The notes beneath the pieces were generated by a model. That model was not told the DNA's origin. It made no database searches and saw only the letters and a list, made by a program, of their open reading frames with translations. This document shows, piece by piece, positions 25,413 to 35,136 of a DNA stretch of 48,216 bases. The DNA is from an uncultured Pirellula sp. (GTDB taxonomy: Bacteria > Planctomycetota > Planctomycetia > Pirellulales > Pirellulaceae), in assembly GCA_903858115.1 (NCBI GenBank), contig CAIOHR010000279.1, positions 1 through 48,216 of the forward strand. The letters are read 5' to 3'. Position 1 is the first letter of the stretch; each line of letters begins with the position of its first letter. The position numbers and the translations under genes are program-made.

Positions 25413-27188
25413 CTAACCCGCCATTTCTCGTGTCTTGAGGAAGAAGTAGGCAATGATGCTCGTCATCAAAAAGTATCCTAGTGCGATCGTTAAATGTCTC
25501 GCCAATAGCCCTTCAAACAAATTTACACCGTGTGCAATAAACTCGGAGGTCTCCAGTGAATACAGATCCGGGAGCGCATACTTCATTGCCGCAACACTGT
25601 AAAGAATAACTTTGTCGATCCCCCGAATCACGTTCTCGATTACTTCATTACCTAAATCAAGTTCTGTCCCGGAACCGCTTTGGAGTGGCAGTCGAACGAG
25701 TGCTTCCACAGGACCTCCGCCAGCCAATTTGCCAGAAACCAAATCGTCGACAAACCAACCAAACATCCCAAGCACAATCACAGAGACCGTTGCAATGACC
25801 GCAACAGGACCGGACAAGAAGGTCGAAAACATGACGCCGAAGCAAATGACTATGAACATTCGTAGCCAAATGCTAATGATTCCCTTGGTGAAATTCCATT
25901 CGAAGGAACTTTCCTTCGCACGCAGATAACAATCCGCTGCCGCCATTCCAAGATACTGCCCGCGGTCCAAACATCGGACAACAATCTCGAAGGAGCCGTC
26001 CTTTGCAATGTCCGTGAAGAAGTCTAAGTCGGCAGGCTGCAAGTCCTTTATCCCCTTCAGTTTTAGCGGGATGGATTTTTGATCGATCAGAAACTCTTTC
26101 ACTTTGAATTGGATTCGGTCACTCTCCACTTTTCCATCGATGCTTCTAAACTTCACTTCGACACCTACAGGCGTAACAATGTCACCCTTGTAAGTTCTAA
26201 AGGCGGACAGCGTGAAATCGAAATTCAAAGTGTCAGAAAATGACGAAGGGCGAATCCCGTCAAAACGCCAAATGGCGCTCATCAGCGAATCACCTTCGAT
26301 GTATTTGTGGTATTCCGACATATACCCGACGTTCAATCCAATACCTTCTTCACCATCACGGCCTGTGAAGCGAAGCATCCCGTAGATCGGATTTCTTGCC
26401 GTCAAATCATCCACTTGATCGAGTACGACTAGCTTGCCATCGACTTTACGAACGATGTGTCTGTGTCCTTTGACTGTCTCTGTCGTTCCTTCACCCGTTT
26501 CGTCGAGTGTAAAGGTGTGCGAATGGTTGTGCTCTTTCTTTGTCTCGCCTGCCAAACCGTTCGCCTGAACTGCAGCCACCTCGTGAGAGTGTCGCAAACC
26601 TCGAACCACGAACATGTAGCTCATTACACCAAAAACCAACAAGCAAAGCGTTCCAACACCTGCGAATCCGAGAACTCGACCAAGGAATATTTCCGTCGGG
26701 CGAACTGGCTTTGTCACGATCGTGTACATCACGCGATTGGAGATATCTCGCGGAATGCTGAAAGTGCTGAGGAACAGAGCCATGAGAAACATCAGGTAGC
26801 TCGTCGCGGTCAACACTGTAGGAATGTAAAGCTGAGCTGGGTTTGCGGCGTTTCGGTCGAGAAACCAACCTGCAAACATGATCCCTATCACGAATACCAA
26901 AACCACGATCAAAACTTTATTTCGGATCGCTTCTTTGAACGATAGTTTTGCAATCGCGAAGACGCGACGGAAGGACATTTTTGGAATGTCGATGGTGAAC
27001 AGTTCGCCGATGACTTTCGACACCTGAAGAAAACCTTCGCTCGGCCCATGCTTGAGCGTAGCTACAAGAAAGCCGATCAGGAAACCGACGATGGAGAGTA
27101 TCAATGCGATGCCGAGGCCCCAGAGTAGCCCCCAATGATTAAACAACCACTCCTGGTAGTTCCAAAACTGATCCGGTGTAAGACGCAT
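25413..27188 (-). CDS. ABC-2-type transporter permease with a His-rich extracytoplasmic loop
   Basis: A 591-residue membrane protein. Hydrophobic segments are visible near 20-42, 92-112, 125-145 and 172-192, then after a large soluble region (about 195-425) near 435-480 and 560-585. ABC-2 permease features are the FSIPRDISNRVMYTIVTKP string (coupling region, common in export permeases). The soluble insert starts with a His-rich piece (EHNHSHTF, about 220-228, and GHRH further on) that may bind a metal. Second gene of the operon: 57 bases after the ATPase gene and five before the 600-residue protein. Confidence 0.88.
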   Translation of the reverse strand: MRLTPDQFWNYQEWLFNHWGLLWGLGIALILSIVGFLIGFLVATLKHGPSEGFLQVSKVIGELFTIDIPKMSFRRVFAIAKLSFKEAIRNKVLIVVLVFVIGIMFAGWFLDRNAANPAQLYIPTVLTATSYLMFLMALFLSTFSIPRDISNRVMYTIVTKPVRPTEIFLGRVLGFAGVGTLCLLVFGVMSYMFVVRGLRHSHEVAAVQANGLAGETKKEHNHSHTFTLDETGEGTTETVKGHRHIVRKVDGKLVVLDQVDDLTARNPIYGMLRFTGRDGEEGIGLNVGYMSEYHKYIEGDSLMSAIWRFDGIRPSSFSDTLNFDFTLSAFRTYKGDIVTPVGVEVKFRSIDGKVESDRIQFKVKEFLIDQKSIPLKLKGIKDLQPADLDFFTDIAKDGSFEIVVRCLDRGQYLGMAAADCYLRAKESSFEWNFTKGIISIWLRMFIVICFGVMFSTFLSGPVAVIATVSVIVLGMFGWFVDDLVSGKLAGGGPVEALVRLPLQSGSGTELDLGNEVIENVIRGIDKVILYSVAAMKYALPDLYSLETSEFIAHGVNLFEGLLARHLTIALGYFLMTSIIAYFFLKTREMAG

Positions 27189-27245
27189 AACTCGTTAGCT
27201 CTATTCGCTTGGCTGTTCTACTGTGATTGGGTGATTACGTTCGAA

Positions 27246-28178
27246 TTAGTTTGTATTCGAAGATCGACGTCCAGGACGGTTCTCGCTATCGCGAACGATG
27301 TCCAGAAACAACTCTTCCATCGTTGTTGTGGGGTTGTCCATTTTGACAACTTCCCCGTTTGCCTTCGCAATCAAATCGCGAATTTGATTCTTGGTGTTCT
27401 CATCCAAACCCTTTGCGTGGATCTGAGTAACATCCTGAACTTTGAGCAGACTATCGACTCGCCCCAGCTCCTTAAGGTCGCCTTGGTGGAGGATGGCAAC
27501 ACGGTCACACACATCTTGGACGTCGGCCAGTTGGTGAGAACATAACAGAATGGTTTTTCCTTGTTCGCGAAGCCGAACGATCAGGTCCTTCATTTCGCGA
27601 GTACCAATGGGGTCCAGACCGGTTGTCGGTTCGTCGAGCACCAAAAACTCGGGCTCATTGATAAGCGCTTGGGCCAGACCGATGCGTCGGGTCATCCCCT
27701 TGGAATATTCTTTGAGTTGGCGTCGGCGGTGTTTTTGCAGTCCGACCATATTGATCAAATGTTCGGCTCGTTCACGTCGAACACTGGCCGGCATGTCAAA
27801 CAAACGACCGTAGAAGTCCAGCGTTTCTTCCGCATTCAAAAATTTGTAGAGATAGGATTCCTCTGGCAGATACCCAATTCGCTCGTTCTTCGCTACGTCG
27901 GTGGCTTCCTTGCCGAAAACAAACGCGCGTCCGGAGGTCGGAAAAAGCAGTCCAAGCATTAGTTTAATGGTCGTGGACTTCCCTGAGCCGTTGGGGCCGA
28001 GCAATCCGAAAATCTCTCCCCGACGCACTTCGATGTCGAGAGACTTCAGAGCTTGCACCTTTTTTCTACCCCAGAAATCTCTATAGATTTTGCCCAAACT
28101 TCTCGTCTCCACGATAATGTCTGGGTTGGAAGGTGAAGATTGGGCGGAATTCGAAACGGCGGTAGCTGCTGTTGACAT
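27246..28178 (-). CDS. ABC transporter ATP-binding protein
   Basis: A 310-residue ABC ATPase of the drug/export (ABC-2 partner) class. Walker A GPNGSGKST at 61-69, Q-loop region YLPEES (103-108), signature YSKGMTRR (158-165; SKGM in place of LSGGQ as in several export ATPases), Walker B FLVLDEPTTGLDP (178-190) and the H-loop SHQLADV. A C-terminal regulatory part follows. First gene of the operon with the permease and the 600-residue protein. It powers export or a lipid/protein-handling step not defined by sequence. Confidence 0.93.
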   Translation of the reverse strand: MSTAATAVSNSAQSSPSNPDIIVETRSLGKIYRDFWGRKKVQALKSLDIEVRRGEIFGLLGPNGSGKSTTIKLMLGLLFPTSGRAFVFGKEATDVAKNERIGYLPEESYLYKFLNAEETLDFYGRLFDMPASVRRERAEHLINMVGLQKHRRRQLKEYSKGMTRRIGLAQALINEPEFLVLDEPTTGLDPIGTREMKDLIVRLREQGKTILLCSHQLADVQDVCDRVAILHQGDLKELGRVDSLLKVQDVTQIHAKGLDENTKNQIRDLIAKANGEVVKMDNPTTTMEELFLDIVRDSENRPGRRSSNTN

Positions 28179-28486
28179 GGATTACTAAACTGAAAAGTGA
28201 TCGACGAGCCGCATGTTTCCACGGCCATGACTGCGAGCAGAGGCTACCACACGAGTTGGTAACCTACGACCCTTAGCGGCGGTTTACGCGACTTTCCTTC
28301 GAGCGGTTCAGGAAACTATCGCAGAGAGAAGGAACTATAAATTCGATTTCCACTGTGTACAAGCGACTGGTGCTGCCGAAACTCGACTTGGCCAAAAATA
28401 GCGTCTGGGGCTCCAAGATTCTAACTTCTGGTTAAGATTTACTGTTCTGACTTGAATCGCACTCGAAATAGGGCAATCCGGCGTTC
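28179..28486. other. Divergent promoter region between ABC operon and folC
   Basis: These 308 bases carry no gene. The starts of the divergent ABC ATPase and folC genes flank it, so it holds both promoters. I could not pick convincing -10/-35 hexamers by eye. Confidence 0.45.
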
Positions 28487-29860
28487 ATGGATCGTGTCCA
28501 CCCCCTTTACGTGGAGGCTATTCGCTACCTCTACGACCGACTGAACTACGAGAAATCGACCGATAAGCCGTACAATAAGCAAAACTATCGGTTGGCTAGG
28601 ATGGACGCACTACTCAGCGAATTGGGGCGACCGAACCTAAGAGTTCCCGTCATTCATATCGCTGGAACCAAGGGAAAAGGCTCGGTTTCCTGGTTGATCG
28701 CGGAAACACTGAGATACGCAGGCAAACGGGTGGGACTTTACACCTCGCCACATTTGGTGCACCTGGAAGAGCGATTTGTTGTCGACGCGAGAATCGCTAG
28801 TCCCGAATCCATCGTTGCCCTCTTGCCTAGAATTGCCAAAGCGGCCGAAAAGATCGAAAAAGCGCACGGTCAAGCTACCTTCTTCGAGCTGACAACCGCC
28901 CTCGCTTGGTGCCATTTCGAAGCACAAGATACAGAGGTGAATGTGATTGAGGTCGGGTTAGGCGGCAGGCTGGATTCGACCAATGTGTGCCAAAGCCTCT
29001 TGTCGATCATCACTTCCATCAGCTTTGACCACCAAGCTCAACTGGGAAATACGTTGGAAGCGATCGCAACGGAAAAGGCAGGCATCATCAAGCCCGGATC
29101 CTTTGTCATCCACGGAGTTCGCCCTAGCGAAGCTCGCGATGTTATCCGAAACCAAGCCGAGAAGTGCAATTGCGGAATATGGGAGCTAGGCCGCGATTTT
29201 GAAGTGAATCGAAACAGCCCATCCCACGGGCAGCAAAGTCGGTTTTTCGATTTTAAACCGTTGTCTGAAGTCAGCGGAATGACGCAGTTTCTAGATTTTG
29301 AACTGAAAATGTTAGGTGCCCACCAATCCGAAAATGCAGCGGTTGCTATCGCCGCTTGCCAAAAGTTAGTCGAAATCGGTTGGCAAATACCACTAGACGC
29401 ATTGCGGCAGGCCCTCGCCACCACCCAGGTCGCTTGCAGAATCGAAGTTGTTCAAACAAAGCCGCTAACCATCGTGGATGCTGCTCACAATATTGCTTCG
29501 ATGACATCGCTCCTTCAAACGCTTCGTGAGTCGTTTTCGCCTGCAGTCAAGATGATCGTCTTTTCTTCGTCGAAAGATAAAGAGTATCAAGCGATGCTCG
29601 AACTTATCATGGGGTACGCTGATCGAGTCATCCTTACCCAGTATTCGAATAACCCTCGATTTGTACCAGTAGAAAAACTCGCCATCGAGGCCGAGCTGTT
29701 GCGTCCCAAATTTCCTGCAGTCGAAGTCCTCACTTCGCCGAACTCCGAAATAGCGATGAAGTATGCAGCATCGAATTCGTCCGACCGAGACTTGATCTGC
29801 TATACAGGCTCGTTTTTTCTGGCTTCCGAGGTTCGGCCTGCTTTCGATCAAAACGCTTAG
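28487..29860 (+). CDS. folC: Bifunctional folylpolyglutamate/dihydrofolate synthase
   Basis: Adds glutamate to dihydropteroate and/or to reduced folates in the cytoplasm. The 457 residues fit the family. The P-loop GTKGKGSV is at 60-67, TSPHLVHLEERF at about 85-96 (folate-site region), VGLGGRLDSTNV, SFDHQAQLGNT and EKAGIIKPG follow, all typical FolC strings, and the Mur-ligase-type C-terminal domain has VDAAHN. The stop overlaps the stop of the RND gene by four bases on the other strand (convergent). Confidence 0.95.
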   Translation: MDRVHPLYVEAIRYLYDRLNYEKSTDKPYNKQNYRLARMDALLSELGRPNLRVPVIHIAGTKGKGSVSWLIAETLRYAGKRVGLYTSPHLVHLEERFVVDARIASPESIVALLPRIAKAAEKIEKAHGQATFFELTTALAWCHFEAQDTEVNVIEVGLGGRLDSTNVCQSLLSIITSISFDHQAQLGNTLEAIATEKAGIIKPGSFVIHGVRPSEARDVIRNQAEKCNCGIWELGRDFEVNRNSPSHGQQSRFFDFKPLSEVSGMTQFLDFELKMLGAHQSENAAVAIAACQKLVEIGWQIPLDALRQALATTQVACRIEVVQTKPLTIVDAAHNIASMTSLLQTLRESFSPAVKMIVFSSSKDKEYQAMLELIMGYADRVILTQYSNNPRFVPVEKLAIEAELLRPKFPAVEVLTSPNSEIAMKYAASNSSDRDLICYTGSFFLASEVRPAFDQNA

Positions 29861-32800
29861 GCGCTTTGAAGAACTTTTGGTTCCTCAGCCTCGGCCTCGG
29901 CCTCTTCGGGAATCGATGGGTTGCTATTCGAGCGTCGGCGGAACCAAGACCGTAAAGGCTTGTCGAGGTCATCGAAGTACGTGTACATTACTGGAACGGC
30001 AATCAAGGTAAGCAGCAGCGACAATGTCTGTCCTCCTGTTGCAAGCACCGCGATCGAGCGTCGCTCTTCTGAGCCTGGCCCGGTCGCGATAAGCAACGGC
30101 AATAGACCTGCGACAAAGGATATTGTTGTCATCAATATCGGACGCAGTCTGTCTCGGTTCGCCTGCATAATTGCGGTCGTTCGGTCTATTCCTTTCGAAC
30201 GCAACGTATTCATGCAATCAATTTGAAGAATCGCTGCCTTCTTGACCACTCCGAATAGCACCAACACCCCCAGTGCAGAATACACATTCAACGTTTCATT
30301 CCCCCAATACAAACTGATCAAGCCAAACGGAATCGACAATGGCAAGGTGAACAAAATGGTAAGAGGGTGTGCCAAGTGCTCAAACTGAGCAGCGAGCACG
30401 ATGTACATGAATACGAAACTTAGCAAGAATGTCCAACGAAACTCATCGAGCGTTCTTTCCAATTCCCGGCCTCTTCCTAGCACCTTCGTTTCGAAACCTG
30501 GGGGAAGGCCCATGGCTTTCACCTGATCCTTGATAGCAGCAATTCGATCGGCCAATGCATAACCGGACGAAATGTTGGCGCGGATGGCCACCATACGCTG
30601 CTTGTCTAGACGATCAATCCGAGCTGCCGCATCACCGAAACGAAAGCTGACGAGATTCTCGATACGAGTCAGGGAATTGTTTCTGGAGCCAACGTTTCCA
30701 TCTGTGGCTTGATTCACAGGAGGATTCGTCCGCACGTAAAGCTGGGAGATCGCATCCACATCCCGACGATCGACTCCCACCAATCGAAGCTCGACATCGT
30801 ACGCGTCGTCCACACTCGCATCACGATAGCGAGATACGCGATCTTCACCACCGACGGCGATCCGAAGTGTGTCTGCGATCTCTTGAACCGGAACACCGAG
30901 AGATGCCGATCGTTCGCGATCGATATCGACAAGCAGTTCTGGTTTGTCAAGACGCAGGGTGATGTCGACATCTACGATACCGGGGAGTTCCTGCACCCTC
31001 TTGCGGAGATCTTCGCAGAACACATTGAGTGACTTGGCATCGGGAGCGGTAACCGAAAAATCGATATCCACATTCGCACCTTGGCGCAGCGAGGTGAGGT
31101 TTCGAATTGAGATCCGAACGTCGGGGAACACTTTCAACATCGAACGAATCTGCTGCATTTTTTGCTGTTGAGAATAATTCCCTTCGAATGCTTTCGATGG
31201 CTCGCCACGCAACGTGTCGTGCACCAATCGTTCGAGAGAAAAGCTGCGTTTGTGCGCATCGATCAATCGAACGTAGATACTCGCTGAGCTGACACCACCA
31301 AACCCTCGACCACCTACGGAGGAAAGAACGAGTTCGACTCCCTCGACTTCCTGAAGCTTTCGTTCAATGCTACCAACCGCCACATTCATAGCTGAGATAG
31401 TCGTTCCCTCTTTGGCATTGATGCTGACTTCGAATTCAGACTCGTCGACATTGCTCGGAATGTAGTCTTGGCGAACCCATGAATAGAGCGGAATATTGGC
31501 TAATATGGTAAGGACACAAAGCACGAGTGTTGCAAATCGATATCGCATGGCTAGCCGCAAGCTGAGCATGTATCCGCTCTCTATCCAACGATAAATTCCA
31601 CCTCGTGTTCCCGCATTGGAATGGGAAAAAGTGTTGGCTTTTGGCTTCTTCAAAAGCAGACTGCACATCATCGGCGTCAACGTAAAGCTGACAAACATGG
31701 AAATGAGAATGGCAACGGTCGCAGTGACACCGAACTCAAAAAGCATTCGACCGGTCACGCTGGACAAGAACGAAACGGGCAAGAAAACAATCACCAGAGA
31801 AATGGTCGTCGCCAGAACTGCAAGTCCGATTTCGCGAGTGCCTTCAATCGCCGCTTGTTTGGGGTCCATCCCCAATTCTTCGATGCAACGGAAAACATTC
31901 TCAAGAACAACGATCGCGTCATCGATCACCACCCCGACCATCAATACCAAGGCCAGCATCGTCATGTTGTTCAACGTAAAGCCGAATGCACGCATAAATG
32001 CAAACGTTGCAATTATCGATGCAGGTATAGCGACCGATGCGATCAACGTGGAACGCCATGACCGCATGAATAGCAAAACGGTGAGGCACGCAAGAACGGA
32101 ACCAGATAACAAGTGGTTTTCGATTTCATGCAGGGCAGCCAAAATGTAGCGAGACTGGTCTTGGATGACGGCCACCCGAACATCCGGCGGCAGCAGCCCA
32201 CGGGCTCGTTCCAATTTTTCTTTGACTCCTTGGATGACTCGAACGGTGTTTTCGCCCGACTGCCGTTGAACGCTCAACGTCACAGTCGGTACTCCATCCA
32301 ATCGCGAAATCGTTCGCACTTCTTTATTGGCATCGGAAACGGTGCCCAAATCTTCCAGCCGGATCGGCACCCCATTAACCGTATCGATCACCAGTTCAGG
32401 AAATTTGTCGGCGGTAGGAACTCGACCGAGTGTTCGAAGTGCACGCTCCCGAAGCCCTTCGTCGACGCGCCCCCCAGGTACCTCCGTGTTTTGGCGAATG
32501 AGCGCATCGCGAACTTGCAAGATCGTCATTCCGTACGCAGCAAGCCGCTTGGCATCAATGTCAACTTTGATCGCGCGTTCCGCAGCACCAGAAATCGTAA
32601 CTTGCCCGACACCCTGGCTCGATTCGATAACACTCTTTACAAACCGATCGGCCATAAAATAGAGCTCGGACGGAGTTTTCTCACCCGAGACCGCAATCGT
32701 CATGATAGGACTGGAGTCCAAATCGGATTTCTGCACCACAGGCGGGTCAACCGTTCTCGGTAGTCGATTCCCAAGTGCCGAGACAGCGTCCCGAATGTCT

Positions 32801-33120
32801 TGAACGGCCGCATCGATATCGCGATTCAATGCGAAGGTGATGAGAACAACCGAGCTTCCGTCGCTGGAAATGCTTCGCAACTCTTCGATTCCCGAAACCG
32901 TGGAGACCGCATCTTCAATGACTTGGGAGACCTCCGACTCGACTTCCTGGGAGGCGGCCCCTGGGTAAGTGGTTCGAATGTAGACCGTTGGCAAATCGGT
33001 TTTCGGATACCGGTCGATTCCCAGCGATGGAAACGCCACGATCCCAGCTACAACCAAAGCGGTAACTAGCATCAGAGCGAAGACGGGACGCTTCACACAG
33101 ATTTCAGCAAGCCAATACAA
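29857..33120 (-). CDS. RND-family efflux transporter permease (HAE1/AcrB type)
   Basis: Proton-driven inner-membrane pump subunit; 1087 residues, normal for the family. The N-terminal helix begins VKRPVFALMLVTALVV, followed by the porter region with YPGAASQEVESEVSQVIE. Transmembrane helix 4 reads GVVIDDAIVVLENV and carries the paired Asp of the proton relay. The second half repeats the fold, with FEVSINAKEGTTIS and, near the end, the paired helix strings. A low-complexity EAEAEAEEPK tail ends it. No membrane-fusion protein or outer-membrane channel gene adjoins it in the window. Convergent with folC. Confidence 0.95.
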   Translation of the reverse strand: MYWLAEICVKRPVFALMLVTALVVAGIVAFPSLGIDRYPKTDLPTVYIRTTYPGAASQEVESEVSQVIEDAVSTVSGIEELRSISSDGSSVVLITFALNRDIDAAVQDIRDAVSALGNRLPRTVDPPVVQKSDLDSSPIMTIAVSGEKTPSELYFMADRFVKSVIESSQGVGQVTISGAAERAIKVDIDAKRLAAYGMTILQVRDALIRQNTEVPGGRVDEGLRERALRTLGRVPTADKFPELVIDTVNGVPIRLEDLGTVSDANKEVRTISRLDGVPTVTLSVQRQSGENTVRVIQGVKEKLERARGLLPPDVRVAVIQDQSRYILAALHEIENHLLSGSVLACLTVLLFMRSWRSTLIASVAIPASIIATFAFMRAFGFTLNNMTMLALVLMVGVVIDDAIVVLENVFRCIEELGMDPKQAAIEGTREIGLAVLATTISLVIVFLPVSFLSSVTGRMLFEFGVTATVAILISMFVSFTLTPMMCSLLLKKPKANTFSHSNAGTRGGIYRWIESGYMLSLRLAMRYRFATLVLCVLTILANIPLYSWVRQDYIPSNVDESEFEVSINAKEGTTISAMNVAVGSIERKLQEVEGVELVLSSVGGRGFGGVSSASIYVRLIDAHKRSFSLERLVHDTLRGEPSKAFEGNYSQQQKMQQIRSMLKVFPDVRISIRNLTSLRQGANVDIDFSVTAPDAKSLNVFCEDLRKRVQELPGIVDVDITLRLDKPELLVDIDRERSASLGVPVQEIADTLRIAVGGEDRVSRYRDASVDDAYDVELRLVGVDRRDVDAISQLYVRTNPPVNQATDGNVGSRNNSLTRIENLVSFRFGDAAARIDRLDKQRMVAIRANISSGYALADRIAAIKDQVKAMGLPPGFETKVLGRGRELERTLDEFRWTFLLSFVFMYIVLAAQFEHLAHPLTILFTLPLSIPFGLISLYWGNETLNVYSALGVLVLFGVVKKAAILQIDCMNTLRSKGIDRTTAIMQANRDRLRPILMTTISFVAGLLPLLIATGPGSEERRSIAVLATGGQTLSLLLTLIAVPVMYTYFDDLDKPLRSWFRRRSNSNPSIPEEAEAEAEEPKVLQSA

Positions 33121-33259
33121 AGGTAGACCTAATGTGGGTGAGGCGGGAAACGGCGGGGAGGATCGGAAAGATTCAGCCAGGACTATTGTAGTTCGGATAG
33201 GCGAATCCCACTACTGTTGGGTATGATTGAAAAATGATGTTTCCCAAGGTGAAGATCGT

Positions 33260-34087
33260 ATGAATTCCAAGAGTCAAAAAGAAACCGCCGCCTCACTTTT
33301 GAAGGTAATTCCCGCGAAATGGGCGGTCGCTATCATCGCGGCACTCATCGTTTACGTCCTTTTGCAACCACGGCTAAACCAATGGTTTGGCTGGAATTTG
33401 CCGAGCGTTGCTAGCTTGACCGGCGACGAACCGGCCAAAACGCAGCCCAAAAAGAAAGCTGACGCGAAACCGTCGAGTGCTTCCAAATCGAATAAATCGC
33501 GGGCTTCTACAGACGATCCAGAATTGGAATCGATAGCGCCTGAACAAAAAAAGCCTGAACAAAAATCGCCGGACAAACCAAAGGCTTCGAGCGAACCGAA
33601 AAATCCTCCTCCCAGTAAATCAAAAGCGAGTTCGAATGGTACCGAGTCGTCGAAGACTCCGAGTTCGACTGCGAAAAGCAAGTCACCACCGCAATCTGTC
33701 GAGGACTACCTCAAAGAGGTCGGCAAGAATCGGTTTGAATCGCCAGCCGGCTTGATTTACAAACCCGGTTCAGAAGAAGGACATCGACTCAAGCATATCG
33801 AACGCCACTTGAGGGATATTCCAGAACGGTCAGGCTCCCACGGGGTTTATGAAGGTTCGATGGTGGAGTTCCTGATTGCCATCGATGACGCGGTGACGCG
33901 AGCGAAACGCAAGCTCAAGGGAACGAGTATGGAAGAAGATGATGGAGCCATGGTTTACGAAGCGTCGTTTGATAAACCCATCGGTTTTCTTGGCGGAGAA
34001 ACAGGAAAACGCAAAAAGAACCCCAAGGTCAAGAAAATGCGTGTCGTTATCCAAGACGACGCGGTGATCACAGCCTTTCCGTTTTAG
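33260..34087 (+). CDS. Membrane-anchored Lys/Ser-rich protein with a C-terminal globular domain
   Basis: The frame is open from TTG 33227, but ATG 33260 has AAGGTGA seven bases upstream and is chosen (275 residues). One transmembrane helix lies near residues 19-36 (AVAIIAALIVYVLLQP). Then comes a long Lys/Ser/Pro-rich spacer (about 45-150) and a compact C-terminal domain (about 150-275) with GLIYKPGSEEGHRLKHIERH, GSHGVYEG, a Ser/Thr region and YEASF. The His pattern loosely recalls BECR-fold nuclease-like domains (barnase/EndoU/colicin), but that is a weak impression; I cannot name the family. Eight bases upstream of the next gene, so probably one transcript. Confidence 0.8.
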   Translation: MNSKSQKETAASLLKVIPAKWAVAIIAALIVYVLLQPRLNQWFGWNLPSVASLTGDEPAKTQPKKKADAKPSSASKSNKSRASTDDPELESIAPEQKKPEQKSPDKPKASSEPKNPPPSKSKASSNGTESSKTPSSTAKSKSPPQSVEDYLKEVGKNRFESPAGLIYKPGSEEGHRLKHIERHLRDIPERSGSHGVYEGSMVEFLIAIDDAVTRAKRKLKGTSMEEDDGAMVYEASFDKPIGFLGGETGKRKKNPKVKKMRVVIQDDAVITAFPF

Positions 34088-34095
34088 CGATTCGT

Positions 34096-34407
34096 ATGAC
34101 CAAGAAGTATTTTTACATCGACGACTGCCCGATTTGTTCGCAAGGCCTAGCCCGCGTTCGAGTTCATGATCGCAAACGATCCTTGACGGGATACATACTA
34201 TGTGACGAGTGCGAGGCAGCATGGAACGATCCATCGCTCCTCGAAAGAATTCCTCGTGGCAAGGAAGGGGATGCCGCGTGCCCCGATGGAAAGACTTCCG
34301 TTTGGAGCGAACATTGCCATTGGGCAAGCATCGAAGAGATCTGCCTGCTCGGTTGGTACAACGACATCAAAGCCCCCAAGGATACCAAGCTGGGAAAATC
34401 CTCTTGA
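34096..34407 (+). CDS. Small zinc-ribbon-like protein
   Basis: A 103-residue protein with CPIC (residues 11-14) and CDEC (36-39), the spacing of a four-Cys zinc site, plus two further Cys and two His near the end (ACP, EHCHW). No signal peptide. Family unknown. It follows the membrane-anchored protein gene by eight bases and may be its partner or immunity-like neighbour. A 21-base tandem repeat begins at its stop codon. Confidence 0.75.
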   Translation: MTKKYFYIDDCPICSQGLARVRVHDRKRSLTGYILCDECEAAWNDPSLLERIPRGKEGDAACPDGKTSVWSEHCHWASIEEICLLGWYNDIKAPKDTKLGKSS

Positions 34408-34468
34408 TGTGTTGCCTTGTGTTGACGATGTGTTGTCTTGAGTTGAGGATGTGTTGTCTTGAGTCGAG
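34406..34468 (+). repeat. 21-base tandem repeat, three copies
   Basis: Units 34406-34426, 34427-34447 and 34448-34468 begin GATGTGTTG and end TTGA(C/G) or TCGAG; copies two and three differ at one position and copy one at four. They start inside the last codons of the zinc-ribbon gene and fill the gap before the CtaM-like gene. Confidence 0.88.
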
Positions 34469-34575
34469 CCCGTGCATTATAAACCGCGACGTTATCCATC
34501 GCGACCGAATCCCTGGCCTGTAATGAATCGAACTTTATCCATTTCTGTAACATTTCCAAAGAACGAAGGCTAGTT

Positions 34576-35115
34576 GTGACCAGTATTGCAAACTCGGAGA
34601 GGAAAATCACTCTGTTGGTGAACATTCTCTCGATTGCCATTCCCATTGTTGTTGCTGTATTGCTGGGAATTCGAACCAAAGTCAACTTGGGAGATTGGAC
34701 CAGAGTGATTCCACACGTTATCGGTGGAATCAACACAGCCACCTCTGTTTGTCTGATCTTGGGCATCATCGCGCAGCGCATCGGTCGAATCGGCATGCAT
34801 CGAGCAATGATGACGACCGCGTTTTGTTTGGGAGGGGTGTTTTTGGTATGTTATGTGACGTATCACCTATCCAACGAATCGACACGTTTTGGCGGTGAAG
34901 GGGCGATCCGGGTTGTCTATTATTTTGTATTGGTTTCGCACATCCTTTTGTCTCTACTGGTTTTGCCTTTAGTGTTGAGGGCCTTCATGTTTGCGGTTAC
35001 CCACCAAATCACTCGTCACAAAGCGATTGCAAAGTGGGCATTTCCAATCTGGCTGTATGTTTCGGTCACGGGAGTATTGGCTTATCTCATGATTTCCCCG
35101 TACTACGTCAAGTAG
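34576..35115 (+). CDS. DUF420 (CtaM/YozB-like) membrane protein
   Basis: A 179-residue membrane protein starting at GTG. Five hydrophobic helices are visible (about 12-31, 43-65, 78-98, 110-135 and 152-172). The pattern PHVIGGINTATSVCLILG, MTTAFCLGGVFLVCYVTYH and the His residues at the helix ends is that of DUF420. CtaM, a member in firmicutes, is needed to mature haem-copper oxidases; the same role here is an inference. Separated from the upstream gene by about 170 bases that include the tandem repeat. Confidence 0.85.
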   Translation: MTSIANSERKITLLVNILSIAIPIVVAVLLGIRTKVNLGDWTRVIPHVIGGINTATSVCLILGIIAQRIGRIGMHRAMMTTAFCLGGVFLVCYVTYHLSNESTRFGGEGAIRVVYYFVLVSHILLSLLVLPLVLRAFMFAVTHQITRHKAIAKWAFPIWLYVSVTGVLAYLMISPYYVK

Positions 35116-35136
35116 CGAGGAAGCTAACGGTTCCCC

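Noticed and set aside
31616..32149. Plus-strand open frame of 177 codons antisense to the RND gene
   Set aside because: Full overlap with a strongly supported gene, no family, no start signal.
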